Shown one piece after another: positions 1 through 8,446 of a stretch of DNA of 64,000 nucleotides. The DNA is from Elioraea sp. (GTDB lineage: Bacteria; Pseudomonadota; Alphaproteobacteria; Acetobacterales; Acetobacteraceae). The notes below the pieces were generated by a model that was not told where the DNA came from, made no database searches, and saw nothing but the letters and a program-made list of their open reading frames with translations. Position 1 is the stretch's first letter, and every line of letters starts with the position of its first letter. The translations under genes were made by a program, and so were the position numbers. The DNA lies in assembly GCF_022842375.1 (NCBI RefSeq), contig NZ_JALHPR010000024.1:1-64000 (forward strand). Reading direction: 5' to 3'.

Positions 1-921
1 GCCACGGGGGCTGCGTTGACGCCCCAGGTCGCGATCGCGCGCGCCGAGGGCCACGTCTGGCCCCTCGGCGCGCCGCTGCCGGCCGGCGAGCCTGCCACGC
101 TCGCGCCACGCTTGGCCGCATTGGCCGGGCGCGGGGCGGCGCTGCTCGCGCTCGACGTGCCGATTGGCCTGCCGCACCGCTTCGCCACGGCGCATCTGGC
201 GGTGCATCCCGGCTTCGCTGCCTGGCTCGACGCCCTGCACGACGATGCGCCCTTCCTCCGCCCGGCAGCGACCCTGGCCGACGTCTCTCCCGCCCGCCCG
301 TTCTTTCCGGCGGGCCAGGTCGCAGGGGCTGGGCTGAAGGCAAGCTTCCTCGACCGCCTCGGCCTCGACGGCGAGACGCTGCTGCGCGCCTGCGACCGTG
401 GCGGCCGGACGGCCAACGGTGGCCGGATCGCGCGCGCCTGCGGCCTGTTCTGGACGCTGGGCGGCAACCAGGTCGGCAAGGCGGCGGCAAGTGCCTGGCG
501 CGAAGTGCTGCTGCCGGCCCGCGCGTCAGGGCTCAGGCTCTGGCCGTTCGAGGGAACCCTCGCCGCACTTGCCACGCCCGGTGGCGTCGTGGCGGCCGAG
601 GCGTACCCAGGCGAGGGCTATGCCCGGCTCGGCCTCCGCTTTCCCTCGGCGAAGCGGCGACAGGGCTGGCGCGCGGCGCAGGCCGCCGCAATCGCTGCCT
701 GGTGCGCGCGCCATGGCATCGTGCCGGACACATCGCTCGCGGCCCGCATCGCCGACGGCTTCGGCCCATCGCCAGAGGGCGAGGATGCGTTCGACGCGAC
801 CATCGGCGCGCTGGCCGCCATCACCGTCGCTGCCGGCATCGATCCGGAGGGAACGCCCGACGACCCTGCCATCCGCTCCTGGGAGGGATGGATGCTGGGG
901 CGGATCGATCAGCCCCCGTAA
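1..921 (+). CDS. DUF429-family protein, 5' end outside the window
   Basis: The frame is open from base 1, so the gene almost certainly starts upstream; the TTG at 16 is only the first start codon inside the window. The core motif LALDVPIGLP (about residue 45 of the visible part) is the usual DUF429 acidic strand, which normally lies some 60 residues into the protein, so about 20 N-terminal residues are missing. DUF429 is a predicted RNase H-like fold of unknown biological role. Its 3' end overlaps the convergent reductase gene by 13 bp. Confidence 0.75.
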   Translation, partial: ATGAALTPQVAIARAEGHVWPLGAPLPAGEPATLAPRLAALAGRGAALLALDVPIGLPHRFATAHLAVHPGFAAWLDALHDDAPFLRPAATLADVSPARPFFPAGQVAGAGLKASFLDRLGLDGETLLRACDRGGRTANGGRIARACGLFWTLGGNQVGKAAASAWREVLLPARASGLRLWPFEGTLAALATPGGVVAAEAYPGEGYARLGLRFPSAKRRQGWRAAQAAAIAAWCARHGIVPDTSLAARIADGFGPSPEGEDAFDATIGALAAITVAAGIDPEGTPDDPAIRSWEGWMLGRIDQPP

Positions 922-1889
922 AGACCTGCGGTATCGGCCCGCGCCTTGGCGAGCGAGACGAGCAGGTCGAGGACCGGCGTCGCCACCCCGGCCAGCCGCG
1001 CGAGATCGAGCGGCACGGTGAATTGCGCATCCACCTCCATCTGCCGTCCGAGCTCGAGGTCCTGCAGGATCGAGGGCTTGTGCGCGAAGCCGCCCCAGGC
1101 ATCGAGCCGCGCCGCGACATCGAGCGTCACGTGCCGCCCATGCGCGGCGGCGACGGCGAGGCATTCATGCATCGCGTCGATGCCGGCCTGGCGCAGCACG
1201 GGGTCGCCGATCATGCCGGCAAGCCCCTTGCCGGTGAGGATGGCCAGCGGGCCGGAGGCGACGTTGCCCGACAGCTTCTCCCACACCGCCGTGCGGATGT
1301 CGGCCTCGACCGGCGCGCCCATGCCGCCGGCCTCGAGCGCGGCTGAGATCATCTTCGCACGCGGGCTGATCGTGCCATCGGGCTCGCCGAGGATCACCCG
1401 GCTCCTGGCCTGCGCCACGTTCACCACGCCGGGCTCGATCACGGTGCAGGCGGAGTAGACGACGCCGCCCATCGCACGACCGATACCGACCCCGTCCCAC
1501 AAGGCACCGCCAGGGTCGAGCACATCGAGCCGCGTGCCGTCATGCGGCCCGCCTTCCTTGTGGAAGTACCACCAGGGGATGCCGTTGATCACGTAGGCCA
1601 CCGGCGTCTCCGGGCCGAGCAGCGGCGCGATCGCGGCCGCGACGGAGGCGAGCGCGGGCGCCTTCGTCGTCACGATCACCGCATCCTGTGGCCCGAGCGC
1701 TGCGGGGTCGGCCGAGCAGGCGACGCGCTGCACCTCGTCGAGCTCCGGCGTGATGACGCGGATGCCGCGTGCCGCGATCGCCTGCCCTTGCGCGCCGCGG
1801 GCGACGACCGAGACATCCGCCCCGCCGCGTGCGAGGCGGAACGCGACATGCCCGCCGATCGCTCCGGCGCCGAACACAGCGATGCGCAT
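909..1889 (-). CDS. Ketopantoate reductase family (ApbA/PanE) oxidoreductase
   Basis: The 326-residue protein starts MRIAVFGAGAIGG, a classic Rossmann GxGxxG nucleotide-binding motif at the very N-terminus, followed by a C-terminal helical domain as in 2-dehydropantoate 2-reductases. The track's longer ORF is wrong: the ATG at 1889 shares one base with the TGA of the upstream creatininase-family gene (TGATG), so the two are translationally coupled. Because it sits with two amidohydrolase-like genes and opposite a TTT transporter, it more likely reduces a 2-oxo acid in a catabolic route than makes pantoate. Family is clear; substrate is unknown. Confidence 0.85.
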   Translation of the reverse strand: MRIAVFGAGAIGGHVAFRLARGGADVSVVARGAQGQAIAARGIRVITPELDEVQRVACSADPAALGPQDAVIVTTKAPALASVAAAIAPLLGPETPVAYVINGIPWWYFHKEGGPHDGTRLDVLDPGGALWDGVGIGRAMGGVVYSACTVIEPGVVNVAQARSRVILGEPDGTISPRAKMISAALEAGGMGAPVEADIRTAVWEKLSGNVASGPLAILTGKGLAGMIGDPVLRQAGIDAMHECLAVAAAHGRHVTLDVAARLDAWGGFAHKPSILQDLELGRQMEVDAQFTVPLDLARLAGVATPVLDLLVSLAKARADTAGLYGG

Positions 1890-2704
1890 CAGCGTGCGGC
1901 CCGGAGATGCGCGATGAGCCGCGCCCCGGTCTCGGCGAGCCAGGTGGCTGCCCGCGCGCCCGTCTCGGCGTTGCCGAAGGCGGGGTTGGCGCCGGAGACG
2001 CCCGATGGCGCGATGTCGTCGATCTCGAGCGGCACGGTCACCTCCACATCCTCGAAACGAATGGCGCCGAACCCGGTGACCTTGAGGCCAAGCACGGGCG
2101 GCGGCGGTACGGGCCCTGCCATCAGGTCGGGCCGACAGAGCTCGGGGAACAATGCGAGGGCGACCGACCACACGGGGTCGGCGCCATGCCCGATTGGCCC
2201 GAGCGCACCCGGCGGCGGCTTCGCGACGTCGCCCGCGAAGGCGGGCCACTTGGCCGCGAGCGCGCGCCAGATATGCAGGCAGGGAACGAGCGCGCCGCCG
2301 CGGCGCTTGATGCCGCGCGTCACCTCGTCGATGGTCGGGTTGTTCCCGGAATGACCGTTGACGATCAGCACCCGGTCGAGCCCGTGGCCCATCAGGCTGT
2401 CGAGCGTGTCCTCGAGCAGCGCCGAGAGCGTCTCGCGCCGAAGCGCGATGCCGCCGGGCACGGGGCGGAACCAGTCGGCGTAGCCGAACGGGATCACGGG
2501 GGCGACGAGCGCCTCCGCCCCCTGCTGAACCGCACGCTCGGCCATCATCACGGCCAGTCGTTCCGCCAGCAGATAGTCGCCCATCGGCGCATGCGGGCCC
2601 TGCTCCTCCAGGCTGCCGAGGGGCAGCAGGATGACGGGCCGCCGCGTGAACCGCTCGCGCGCCTCGGCCGAGGTGAGCTCGGCCAGCTTCAGCTTGCGTT
2701 GCAT
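1889..2704 (-). CDS. Creatininase-family amidohydrolase
   Basis: The product is 271 residues, starting MQRKLKLAEL at the ATG at 2704. LPLGSLEEQGPHAPMGDYLL carries the Glu, His and Asp metal ligands of the creatininase fold, and VNGHSGNNP is the second conserved motif. The family includes creatininase, formamide hydrolases of pyrimidine/riboflavin metabolism and the MftE peptidase, so the substrate cannot be fixed. It starts 4 bp after the stop of the upstream M20 gene and ends overlapping the PanE-like gene, giving a three-gene operon. Confidence 0.88.
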   Translation of the reverse strand: MQRKLKLAELTSAEARERFTRRPVILLPLGSLEEQGPHAPMGDYLLAERLAVMMAERAVQQGAEALVAPVIPFGYADWFRPVPGGIALRRETLSALLEDTLDSLMGHGLDRVLIVNGHSGNNPTIDEVTRGIKRRGGALVPCLHIWRALAAKWPAFAGDVAKPPPGALGPIGHGADPVWSVALALFPELCRPDLMAGPVPPPPVLGLKVTGFGAIRFEDVEVTVPLEIDDIAPSGVSGANPAFGNAETGARAATWLAETGARLIAHLRAAR

Positions 2705-2708
2705 CGGC

Positions 2709-3893
2709 TCAGCGCAGGATGTCGAGCGCCGCGCGCGACAGCGCCTCGACGCCGATGGTGATCGATCGTTCGTCGGGCTGGTATGCGCTGTTGTGCAGGC
2801 TATCGCTGCGGCCCGGCGTGCCGGAGCCAATGCGGAGATGTGCTGCCGGCATCGCATCGGCGAAATAGGCGAAATCCTCGGCCCCCATGCTCGCCGCACC
2901 CTCGATCACCGCCGCCTCGCCGAAGGTGCGCCGCATCGTGCCGAGCACGCGGTCGAGCAGCGGCGCGTCGTTCACCAGCGGCGGCACCTTCCGCGCGTAG
3001 ACGAACTCCGATGGCAGCCTCAGTCCCGTCTCGATGCCGGCGAGGAGGCGGCGCATCCCAGCCTCCACGGCATCGCGCGCAGTGGCGTCGAGTGTGCGCA
3101 CGGTGCCCTTCAGCGTCACGGCATCGGGGATGATGTTGCGCACCGTTCCCCCCTGGATGTGGCCCACCGTGACGACGGCGGGCGAGAGCGGGTTCACCTC
3201 GCGGCTGACCAGCGTCTGCAACTGGCCGATGAAGAGCGCAGCGCCCACCACCGGGTCGATCGCCTGGTGCGGGTGCGCCGCGTGGCCGGAACGGCCGCGG
3301 AACACGATGTCGAACGCATCCGACGCCGCCTGGCAAGCACCGTTCACATAGGCGATGGAGCCGACCGGCTGGTACGGCCAGTTGTGGAAGCCGAGCGCGT
3401 AGTCGGGCTTCGCCTCGTCGAGGATGCCGTCGGCGATCATCGCAGCCGCCCCTTCGAGGATCTCCTCCGCCGGTTGGAAAACCAGCATCACGCGGCCCGC
3501 GAAGCTTGGCGCAAGGCGCTTGAGCACGGCCGCGGCACCGAGCAGCGTCGTGGTGTGAAGATCATGCCCGCAGGCGTGCATCCTGCCATCCTGCGCTGAT
3601 GCGAAGTCGAGGCCCGTCTGCTCATGGATCGGCAGGGCATCCATGTCGGCGCGGATCAGCAATGTCGGACCCGGGCGCCCGCCCTCGATCATGCCCACCA
3701 CGCCGGTGCGCCCCACGCCGGTGCGCGCGGCGATGCCGAGGCGGCCGAGTTCCTCGGCGACGCGCGCCGCGGTGGCGTGCTCCTCGAAGGCGAGTTCGGG
3801 GTTGCGGTGAAGGTCGCGGCGGATGGCGATCAGCGCGGGTGCGATACGGTCCGCTTCCTCGCGCACGACGCTCTCTGGGTCGTTGGCAGCCAT
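2709..3893 (-). CDS. M20-family amidohydrolase (hippurate/IAA-amino-acid hydrolase type)
   Basis: The product is 394 residues from the ATG at 3893 (MAANDPESVV); the extra 94 residues of the track ORF are arginine-rich shadow. Metal-site motifs are RADMDALPIHE, MHACGHDLHTTT and the carboxylate pair in QPAEE, with AEDFAYF near the end, all typical of M20D amidohydrolases that hydrolyse N-acyl amino acids or amides. It is the first gene of an operon with the creatininase-like and PanE-like genes and lies divergent from tctCBA, which suggests the operon processes an imported amide or N-acyl compound. Confidence 0.92.
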   Translation of the reverse strand: MAANDPESVVREEADRIAPALIAIRRDLHRNPELAFEEHATAARVAEELGRLGIAARTGVGRTGVVGMIEGGRPGPTLLIRADMDALPIHEQTGLDFASAQDGRMHACGHDLHTTTLLGAAAVLKRLAPSFAGRVMLVFQPAEEILEGAAAMIADGILDEAKPDYALGFHNWPYQPVGSIAYVNGACQAASDAFDIVFRGRSGHAAHPHQAIDPVVGAALFIGQLQTLVSREVNPLSPAVVTVGHIQGGTVRNIIPDAVTLKGTVRTLDATARDAVEAGMRRLLAGIETGLRLPSEFVYARKVPPLVNDAPLLDRVLGTMRRTFGEAAVIEGAASMGAEDFAYFADAMPAAHLRIGSGTPGRSDSLHNSAYQPDERSITIGVEALSRAALDILR

Positions 3894-4105
3894 CTTCCGT
3901 CCTGTTGCTGAAAGGGCGCGACGACGCCCCGGCACGCGGCAGGCGTGCGGTTTCACGGGTTGAGCACGCCGCGGGCGCGCGCGTTCGTCACGCAATGATG
4001 GAGCGCCCCGTGGGCCCGGGCAAGTGCGGTATCGGCTGCTTGCCGCGGGCGGGGCAGCGTGCCATACGCAAGGCGGGGGAGAGAACGCAGCGAGGGAGGG
4101 ATCGC

Positions 4106-5125
4106 ATGACCGGAGACGGTCACCCGAACGAACGCGCAATGACGCCGGTGCCACGCCGGGCACTCGTGGCGGCATTTGCCGTCATGGCCGGCTGGGCGTC
4201 GCTGAGCATGCCCGCGCGCGCCCAGGCACCCTGGCCCAATGGCCCGATCCGCTTCGTCGTTCCCTTCGCGCCTGGCGGCACGACCGACATCATGGCCCGC
4301 CTCGTCGGCGAACGGCTGCAGGTGCGGCTCGGCGTTCCCGTGGTGGTCGAGAACCGCGCTGGGGCGGGTGCGACGGTCGGCAGCCTGGTGGTGGCTCAGG
4401 CCGCCTCGGATGGACAGACGATCGTGATGAGCAACATCGCCAGCCACGCGATCAGCCCGAGCCTCTACCGCAACATCCGCTACGACCCGGTGAAGGATTT
4501 CGCGCACATCGCCATGGTGACGGTGAACCCCTCGGTCATGGTCGCTAACCCCAGGTTCGAGGCGCAGAGCCTCCAGGCCTATATCGCACTCGCGAAGGCG
4601 AGGCCCGGGCGCGTGGACTATGCGACGTCCGGGGCCGGTTCGTCGAACCACCTGATCGGCGTGCGCCTCTCCCTCGCCGCGGGGGTCGAGCTCAACCACA
4701 TCCCCTATCGCGGCGCCGGCCCCGCGATGACGGACGTGATCGCAGGCGTCGTCGGCGTGATGTTCGACAGCCTTCCCTCCGCCGCCTCGCATATCCGCGG
4801 CGGAAGCGTGAACGCCCTCGCCATCTCCTCGAATGAGCGCAACCCTGCGTTCCCGAACGTGCCGACCTTCCGCGAGGCGGGCGTCGACATCGTGTCCTAC
4901 TCCTGGTTTGGTGTCTCAGCACCCGCGGGAACGCCGGCGGCGATCGTGGCGAGGCTCAATGCCGAGATCCGCGCAGCGGTGGCCGAGCCTGCCGTTGCGC
5001 AGCGGCTCGAGGAACTCGGCGGCAGCCCGCGCGACTGGACGGCGGAGCAGTACACCGCCTTCGTCGCAGAGGAGTTCGCTGCCTGGGCGCCGGTCGTGCG
5101 CGCCTCGGGAGCAACGGTGCAGTGA
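4106..5125 (+). CDS. tctC: TctC/Bug-type solute-binding protein
   Basis: The product is 339 residues with a signal peptide (RRALVAAFAVMAGW...ARAQA) ahead of the mature Bug fold. WPNGPIRFVVPFAPGGTTDIMAR and the later NHIPYRGAGPAMTDVIAGVV are diagnostic Bug/TctC motifs. The start at 4106 is preceded by GAGGGAGGG at good spacing; an in-frame ATG at 4139 is the alternative. It is the periplasmic receptor of the tripartite tricarboxylate transporter encoded immediately downstream, likely for a carboxylate or related acid. Confidence 0.93.
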   Translation: MTGDGHPNERAMTPVPRRALVAAFAVMAGWASLSMPARAQAPWPNGPIRFVVPFAPGGTTDIMARLVGERLQVRLGVPVVVENRAGAGATVGSLVVAQAASDGQTIVMSNIASHAISPSLYRNIRYDPVKDFAHIAMVTVNPSVMVANPRFEAQSLQAYIALAKARPGRVDYATSGAGSSNHLIGVRLSLAAGVELNHIPYRGAGPAMTDVIAGVVGVMFDSLPSAASHIRGGSVNALAISSNERNPAFPNVPTFREAGVDIVSYSWFGVSAPAGTPAAIVARLNAEIRAAVAEPAVAQRLEELGGSPRDWTAEQYTAFVAEEFAAWAPVVRASGATVQ

Positions 5126-5165
5126 AGGTTTGGGCAACGATGCGCGGCGCAAGGGAGCGCACCCG

Positions 5166-5618
5166 ATGAAGCTGAAGCCCGACGCGCAGGCCCTTCTGGC
5201 CGGTTTCCTGTTCATCGCCTTCGCCGGCGCAATGCTGTGGATGAACATGGAGCATCCGATCGGCACCGCGCGGCGGATGGGGCCGGGCTACATGCCAATG
5301 CTGGCATTCTGGATCCTGGGCGGCGTCGGCGTCGCGGTGATGATCGGCGGGCTGTTCAGCGGTGCGAACGCGATCGGACGCTTCGTCTGGCGCGACATGG
5401 CTCTCATCCTGGCCGCGATGATCGTGTTCGGCCTGACGGTCGAGCGGCTCGGCTTCGTCGCCTCGATCACGCTCTGCGTCATCATCGCCTCGTTTGCCGA
5501 GAAGGTGTACCGGCCGGTCAGGGTTGCCGGGCTGATCGCGTTCCTGCTGGCCCTCTGCTGGTTCCTGTTCATCTGGTATCTGGACATCCGGATCCCGGTC
5601 TTCCCGTGGTCATACTGA
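5166..5618 (+). CDS. tctB: TctB-family small membrane subunit of TTT transporter
   Basis: The 150-residue protein starts MKLKPDAQALLAGFLF and has four hydrophobic segments, including a Phe/Trp-rich last helix, as in TctB. The longer track ORF starts inside tctC and is not supported. It lies 40 bp after tctC and 10 bp before tctA, the standard tctCBA order. TctB is the poorly conserved small integral membrane subunit. Confidence 0.88.
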   Translation: MKLKPDAQALLAGFLFIAFAGAMLWMNMEHPIGTARRMGPGYMPMLAFWILGGVGVAVMIGGLFSGANAIGRFVWRDMALILAAMIVFGLTVERLGFVASITLCVIIASFAEKVYRPVRVAGLIAFLLALCWFLFIWYLDIRIPVFPWSY

Positions 5619-5628
5619 GGGCGCCGCG

Positions 5629-7128
5629 ATGGAACTCCTGTCCAACCTCGCCTTCGGCTTCGGCGTCGCGCTCACCTTCCAGAACATGGGCGCCTGCCTG
5701 ATCGGCGCGCTGCTCGGCACCGCCATCGGCGTTCTCCCGGGAATCGGGCCGGTGGCGACGATCAGCCTGCTGCTGCCGCTGACCTTCGGCATGCCGTCGA
5801 CCACCGCCATCATCATGCTCGCGGGCATCTACTACGGCGCTCAGTACGGCGGCTCGACCACCTCGATCCTGATGAACCTGCCGGGCGAGGTGAGTTCCGT
5901 CATCACTGCGCTCGACGGCTACCAGATGGCGCGCAACGGCGAGGCGGGGCCTGCGCTCGCGGTCGCGGCGCTGGGTTCGTTCTTCGCTGGCTCGGTCGCC
6001 ACCCTGCTGGTCGCCGCCTCAGGCCCGCTGCTCACCTCCGTGGCGCTGTCCTTCGGCCCGGCCGACTATTTCAGCCTGATGTTCCTCGGCCTCATCGTCT
6101 CGGCGGTGCTCAGTGAGGGCAGCCCGATGAAATCGATCGGCATGATGGTCGCAGGTGTCGGGCTGGGTCTCGTCGGCACCGACGTGCAGACCGGCCAGCA
6201 GCGCTTCACCTTCAACATCCCCGAACTGTCCGACGGGATCGGCTTCGCGCCGATGGCGATGGGCATGTTCGGCGTCGCTGAGATCATTCGCAACCTCGAG
6301 ATGCCCGAGGTGCGCGACGCGCTGAAAACCAAGATCACGCGGCTGTGGCTGACCAAGGAACAGTTCAAGCGGGTCTCCGGCCCGGTGCTGCGCGGCACCG
6401 CGCTCGGCTCCATCGTGGGCATCCTGCCGGGCGGCGGCGCCGCGCTCGCCTCGATGGGCGCCTATACGCTCGAACGGCGCATCAGCCGCAACAAGGCGAT
6501 GTTCGGCAAGGGCGCAATCGAGGGCGTCGCAGCGCCCGAGGCCGCGAACAACGCAGCGGCCCAGACCTCGTTCATCCCGCTGCTCACCCTCGGCATCCCA
6601 GCCAATGCGGTGATGGCACTGATGGTCGGCGCGCTGATCATCCAGGGCATCCAGCCGGGCCCGCGCATGATCGAGGCGCAGCCCGACCTGTTCTGGGGCC
6701 TGATCGCCTCGATGTGGATCGGCAACCTGATGCTGGTGGTGATCAACCTGCCGCTGATCGGCATGTGGGTCAGGCTGCTGAAGGTACCGTACGACCTGAT
6801 GTACCCGGCCATCCTCGTGTTCTGCGCGATCGGCGTGTACAGCCTCAACAACAACAGCTTCGATGTCTACGTCACGGTCGTATTCGGCTTCCTCGGCTAC
6901 GTGTTCAGCAAGATCGGCTGCCCCCCCGCGCCGATGCTGATCGGCTTCGTGCTGGGGCCGATGATGGAGGAGCATCTCCGCCGCGCCATGCTGCTCTCGC
7001 GCGGCGACCCGATGGTGTTCCTGCAGCGCCCGATCAGCGCGACGCTGCTCGGCCTCGCCCTGCTCGCCGTGATCGCGATGGCGCTGCCCTCGATCCGCCG
7101 CGGCAAGGACCAGGCCCTGGCTGGATGA
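5629..7128 (+). CDS. tctA: TctA-family large membrane subunit of TTT transporter
   Basis: The 499-residue length is normal for TctA. The N-terminal GVLPGIGPVATISLLLPLTFGM and YYGAQYGGSTTSIL segments and the later ILPGGGAALASMGAYTLERR and ITLGIPAN-like LLTLGIPANAVMALMVGAL repeat the two-fold TctA signature. It forms the permease with TctB and is fed by TctC. Energy coupling is by ion symport in characterised members. Confidence 0.95.
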   Translation: MELLSNLAFGFGVALTFQNMGACLIGALLGTAIGVLPGIGPVATISLLLPLTFGMPSTTAIIMLAGIYYGAQYGGSTTSILMNLPGEVSSVITALDGYQMARNGEAGPALAVAALGSFFAGSVATLLVAASGPLLTSVALSFGPADYFSLMFLGLIVSAVLSEGSPMKSIGMMVAGVGLGLVGTDVQTGQQRFTFNIPELSDGIGFAPMAMGMFGVAEIIRNLEMPEVRDALKTKITRLWLTKEQFKRVSGPVLRGTALGSIVGILPGGGAALASMGAYTLERRISRNKAMFGKGAIEGVAAPEAANNAAAQTSFIPLLTLGIPANAVMALMVGALIIQGIQPGPRMIEAQPDLFWGLIASMWIGNLMLVVINLPLIGMWVRLLKVPYDLMYPAILVFCAIGVYSLNNNSFDVYVTVVFGFLGYVFSKIGCPPAPMLIGFVLGPMMEEHLRRAMLLSRGDPMVFLQRPISATLLGLALLAVIAMALPSIRRGKDQALAG

Positions 7129-7157
7129 TCGGGGCTGGCTGACACAGGACCCGGACG

Positions 7158-7841
7158 ATGACGATCCTCGACGTGACGTGCCTTTCAGCGGCCGGCCCAC
7201 AGCGGCGCACGCTTGCCGTGCGCGCCCTCGTCGTCGCCGGCCTCACGGGGCGCGACACGGCGGCGGTGGAGCATCACCTGCATGAGCTCGCCGCCATCGG
7301 CGTGAAGCGGCCCGCCCGCATCCCTGCCTATTTCCGCAACACCTTCTCGCTGATCACCCATGGCACCGCGATCGAGGTGCTCGGGCCGGACACGTCGGGC
7401 GAGGTCGAGTTCGTCCTTGTCGGCATGCCGGATGGGCTCTGGGTGGGCTTGGGCTCCGACCACACCGACCGCCGCGTCGAGGCGGTGGCGATCGACGTCT
7501 CGAAGCAGCTCTGCGCCAAGGTCATCGCGCCGGTGCTGTGGAAGTTCGATGAGCTCGCCGCGCACTGGGACAGGCTGACGCTCAAGGCCTGGATCGAGGA
7601 GGATGGCGGCCTGAAACCGTACCAGGACGGCAGCGTCGCCGCGATCCGCCGGCCCGAGGACCTGATCGCCGGCTACACCAGCGGCGCGCCGCTGCCGACA
7701 GGCACGGTGATGTTCGGCGGCACGTTCGGTGCGATCGGCGGCATCCGGCCAAGCCCGCGCTTCGAGATGGAGCTGGCCGACCCCGTGCTGGGCCGCGCCA
7801 TCCACCATGGCTATACCGCCGCCACGCTGCCGCTCGCCTGA
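7158..7841 (+). CDS. DUF2848-family protein
   Basis: The 227-residue product matches the DUF2848 pattern: an N-terminal LVVAGLTGRD, RIPAYFRNTF, and a C-terminal SGAPLPTGTVMFGGTF resembling fumarylacetoacetate-hydrolase-type folds. DUF2848 genes are often found beside transporters and amidase or hydantoinase genes, which fits its place 29 bp after tctA. An enzymatic role on the imported substrate is plausible but unproven. Confidence 0.8.
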   Translation: MTILDVTCLSAAGPQRRTLAVRALVVAGLTGRDTAAVEHHLHELAAIGVKRPARIPAYFRNTFSLITHGTAIEVLGPDTSGEVEFVLVGMPDGLWVGLGSDHTDRRVEAVAIDVSKQLCAKVIAPVLWKFDELAAHWDRLTLKAWIEEDGGLKPYQDGSVAAIRRPEDLIAGYTSGAPLPTGTVMFGGTFGAIGGIRPSPRFEMELADPVLGRAIHHGYTAATLPLA

Positions 7842-7842
7842 T

Positions 7843-7861
7843 CGCTCGGATCAGCCGAGCG
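7843..7861. terminator. Hairpin between convergent DUF2848 and GNAT genes
   Basis: CGCTCGG and CCGAGCG form a perfect 7-bp stem with a 5-nt loop in the 9-bp space between two convergent stop codons. It is followed by GTCTTCT on the plus strand. It probably acts as a shared terminator; the T-tract is weak. Confidence 0.5.
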
Positions 7862-8339
7862 TCTTCTGCATCAGCACAAGGTCGAGCCAGCGATCGAACT
7901 TGCGGCCGACCTCGGGCATGACGCCCGCGCGCACGAAACCGAACCGCGCGTGCAGCGCGAGCGAGGCCGCGTTGCCCGCCTCGATCGCGCCCACCATCAC
8001 GTGGACGCCGCGCGCGGCGGCGCGGTCGATCAACGCACCCAGCAGCGCCGTTCCCGCACCGGATCGATGCGCCAGCGGGTCGACATACAGCCCATGCTCG
8101 ACAGTGTGCAGGTAGCCCTCGAACGGGCGGAACGGCCCGAAGCTGCCGAAGCCGATCACGCCGCCCGCCCGTTCCGCCACGAGCACGGGAAGCCCCGCGC
8201 GGCGCCGATCCTCGAGCCAGGCAGCCCGTTGCGTGAGCGTCACCGGCGTGACGTTCCAGTTCGCGGTGGTGCTGACGATCGCGTGGTTGGTGATCGCCGT
8301 GATCGCGGGAACGTCGCCGCCGCCAGCCTCTCGGATCAT
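7851..8339 (-). CDS. GNAT N-acetyltransferase, phosphinothricin/methionine-sulfoximine type
   Basis: From the ATG at 8339 (MIREAGGGDVPAITAITNHAI) the protein is 162 residues, the usual size of PAT/Bar-like GNAT enzymes. The acetyl-CoA site is GLYVDPLAHRSGAGTALLGAL, followed by AIEAGNAASLALHARFGF. A longer start at 8384 (MQEQ) is possible and has an AGGCAGG just upstream. It is divergent from the MFS gene. Substrate is not deducible from sequence. Confidence 0.85.
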   Translation of the reverse strand: MIREAGGGDVPAITAITNHAIVSTTANWNVTPVTLTQRAAWLEDRRRAGLPVLVAERAGGVIGFGSFGPFRPFEGYLHTVEHGLYVDPLAHRSGAGTALLGALIDRAAARGVHVMVGAIEAGNAASLALHARFGFVRAGVMPEVGRKFDRWLDLVLMQKTLG

Positions 8340-8446
8340 GGTCTCGCGGATGGTGGTGCCGCGCCCCTTGCCCTGTTCCTGCATCCTGCCTGGTCTTCGC
8401 CCTCCGCCGAATGGTTCCCGCCCATCCTCATGCCATGCTCGGCGCC

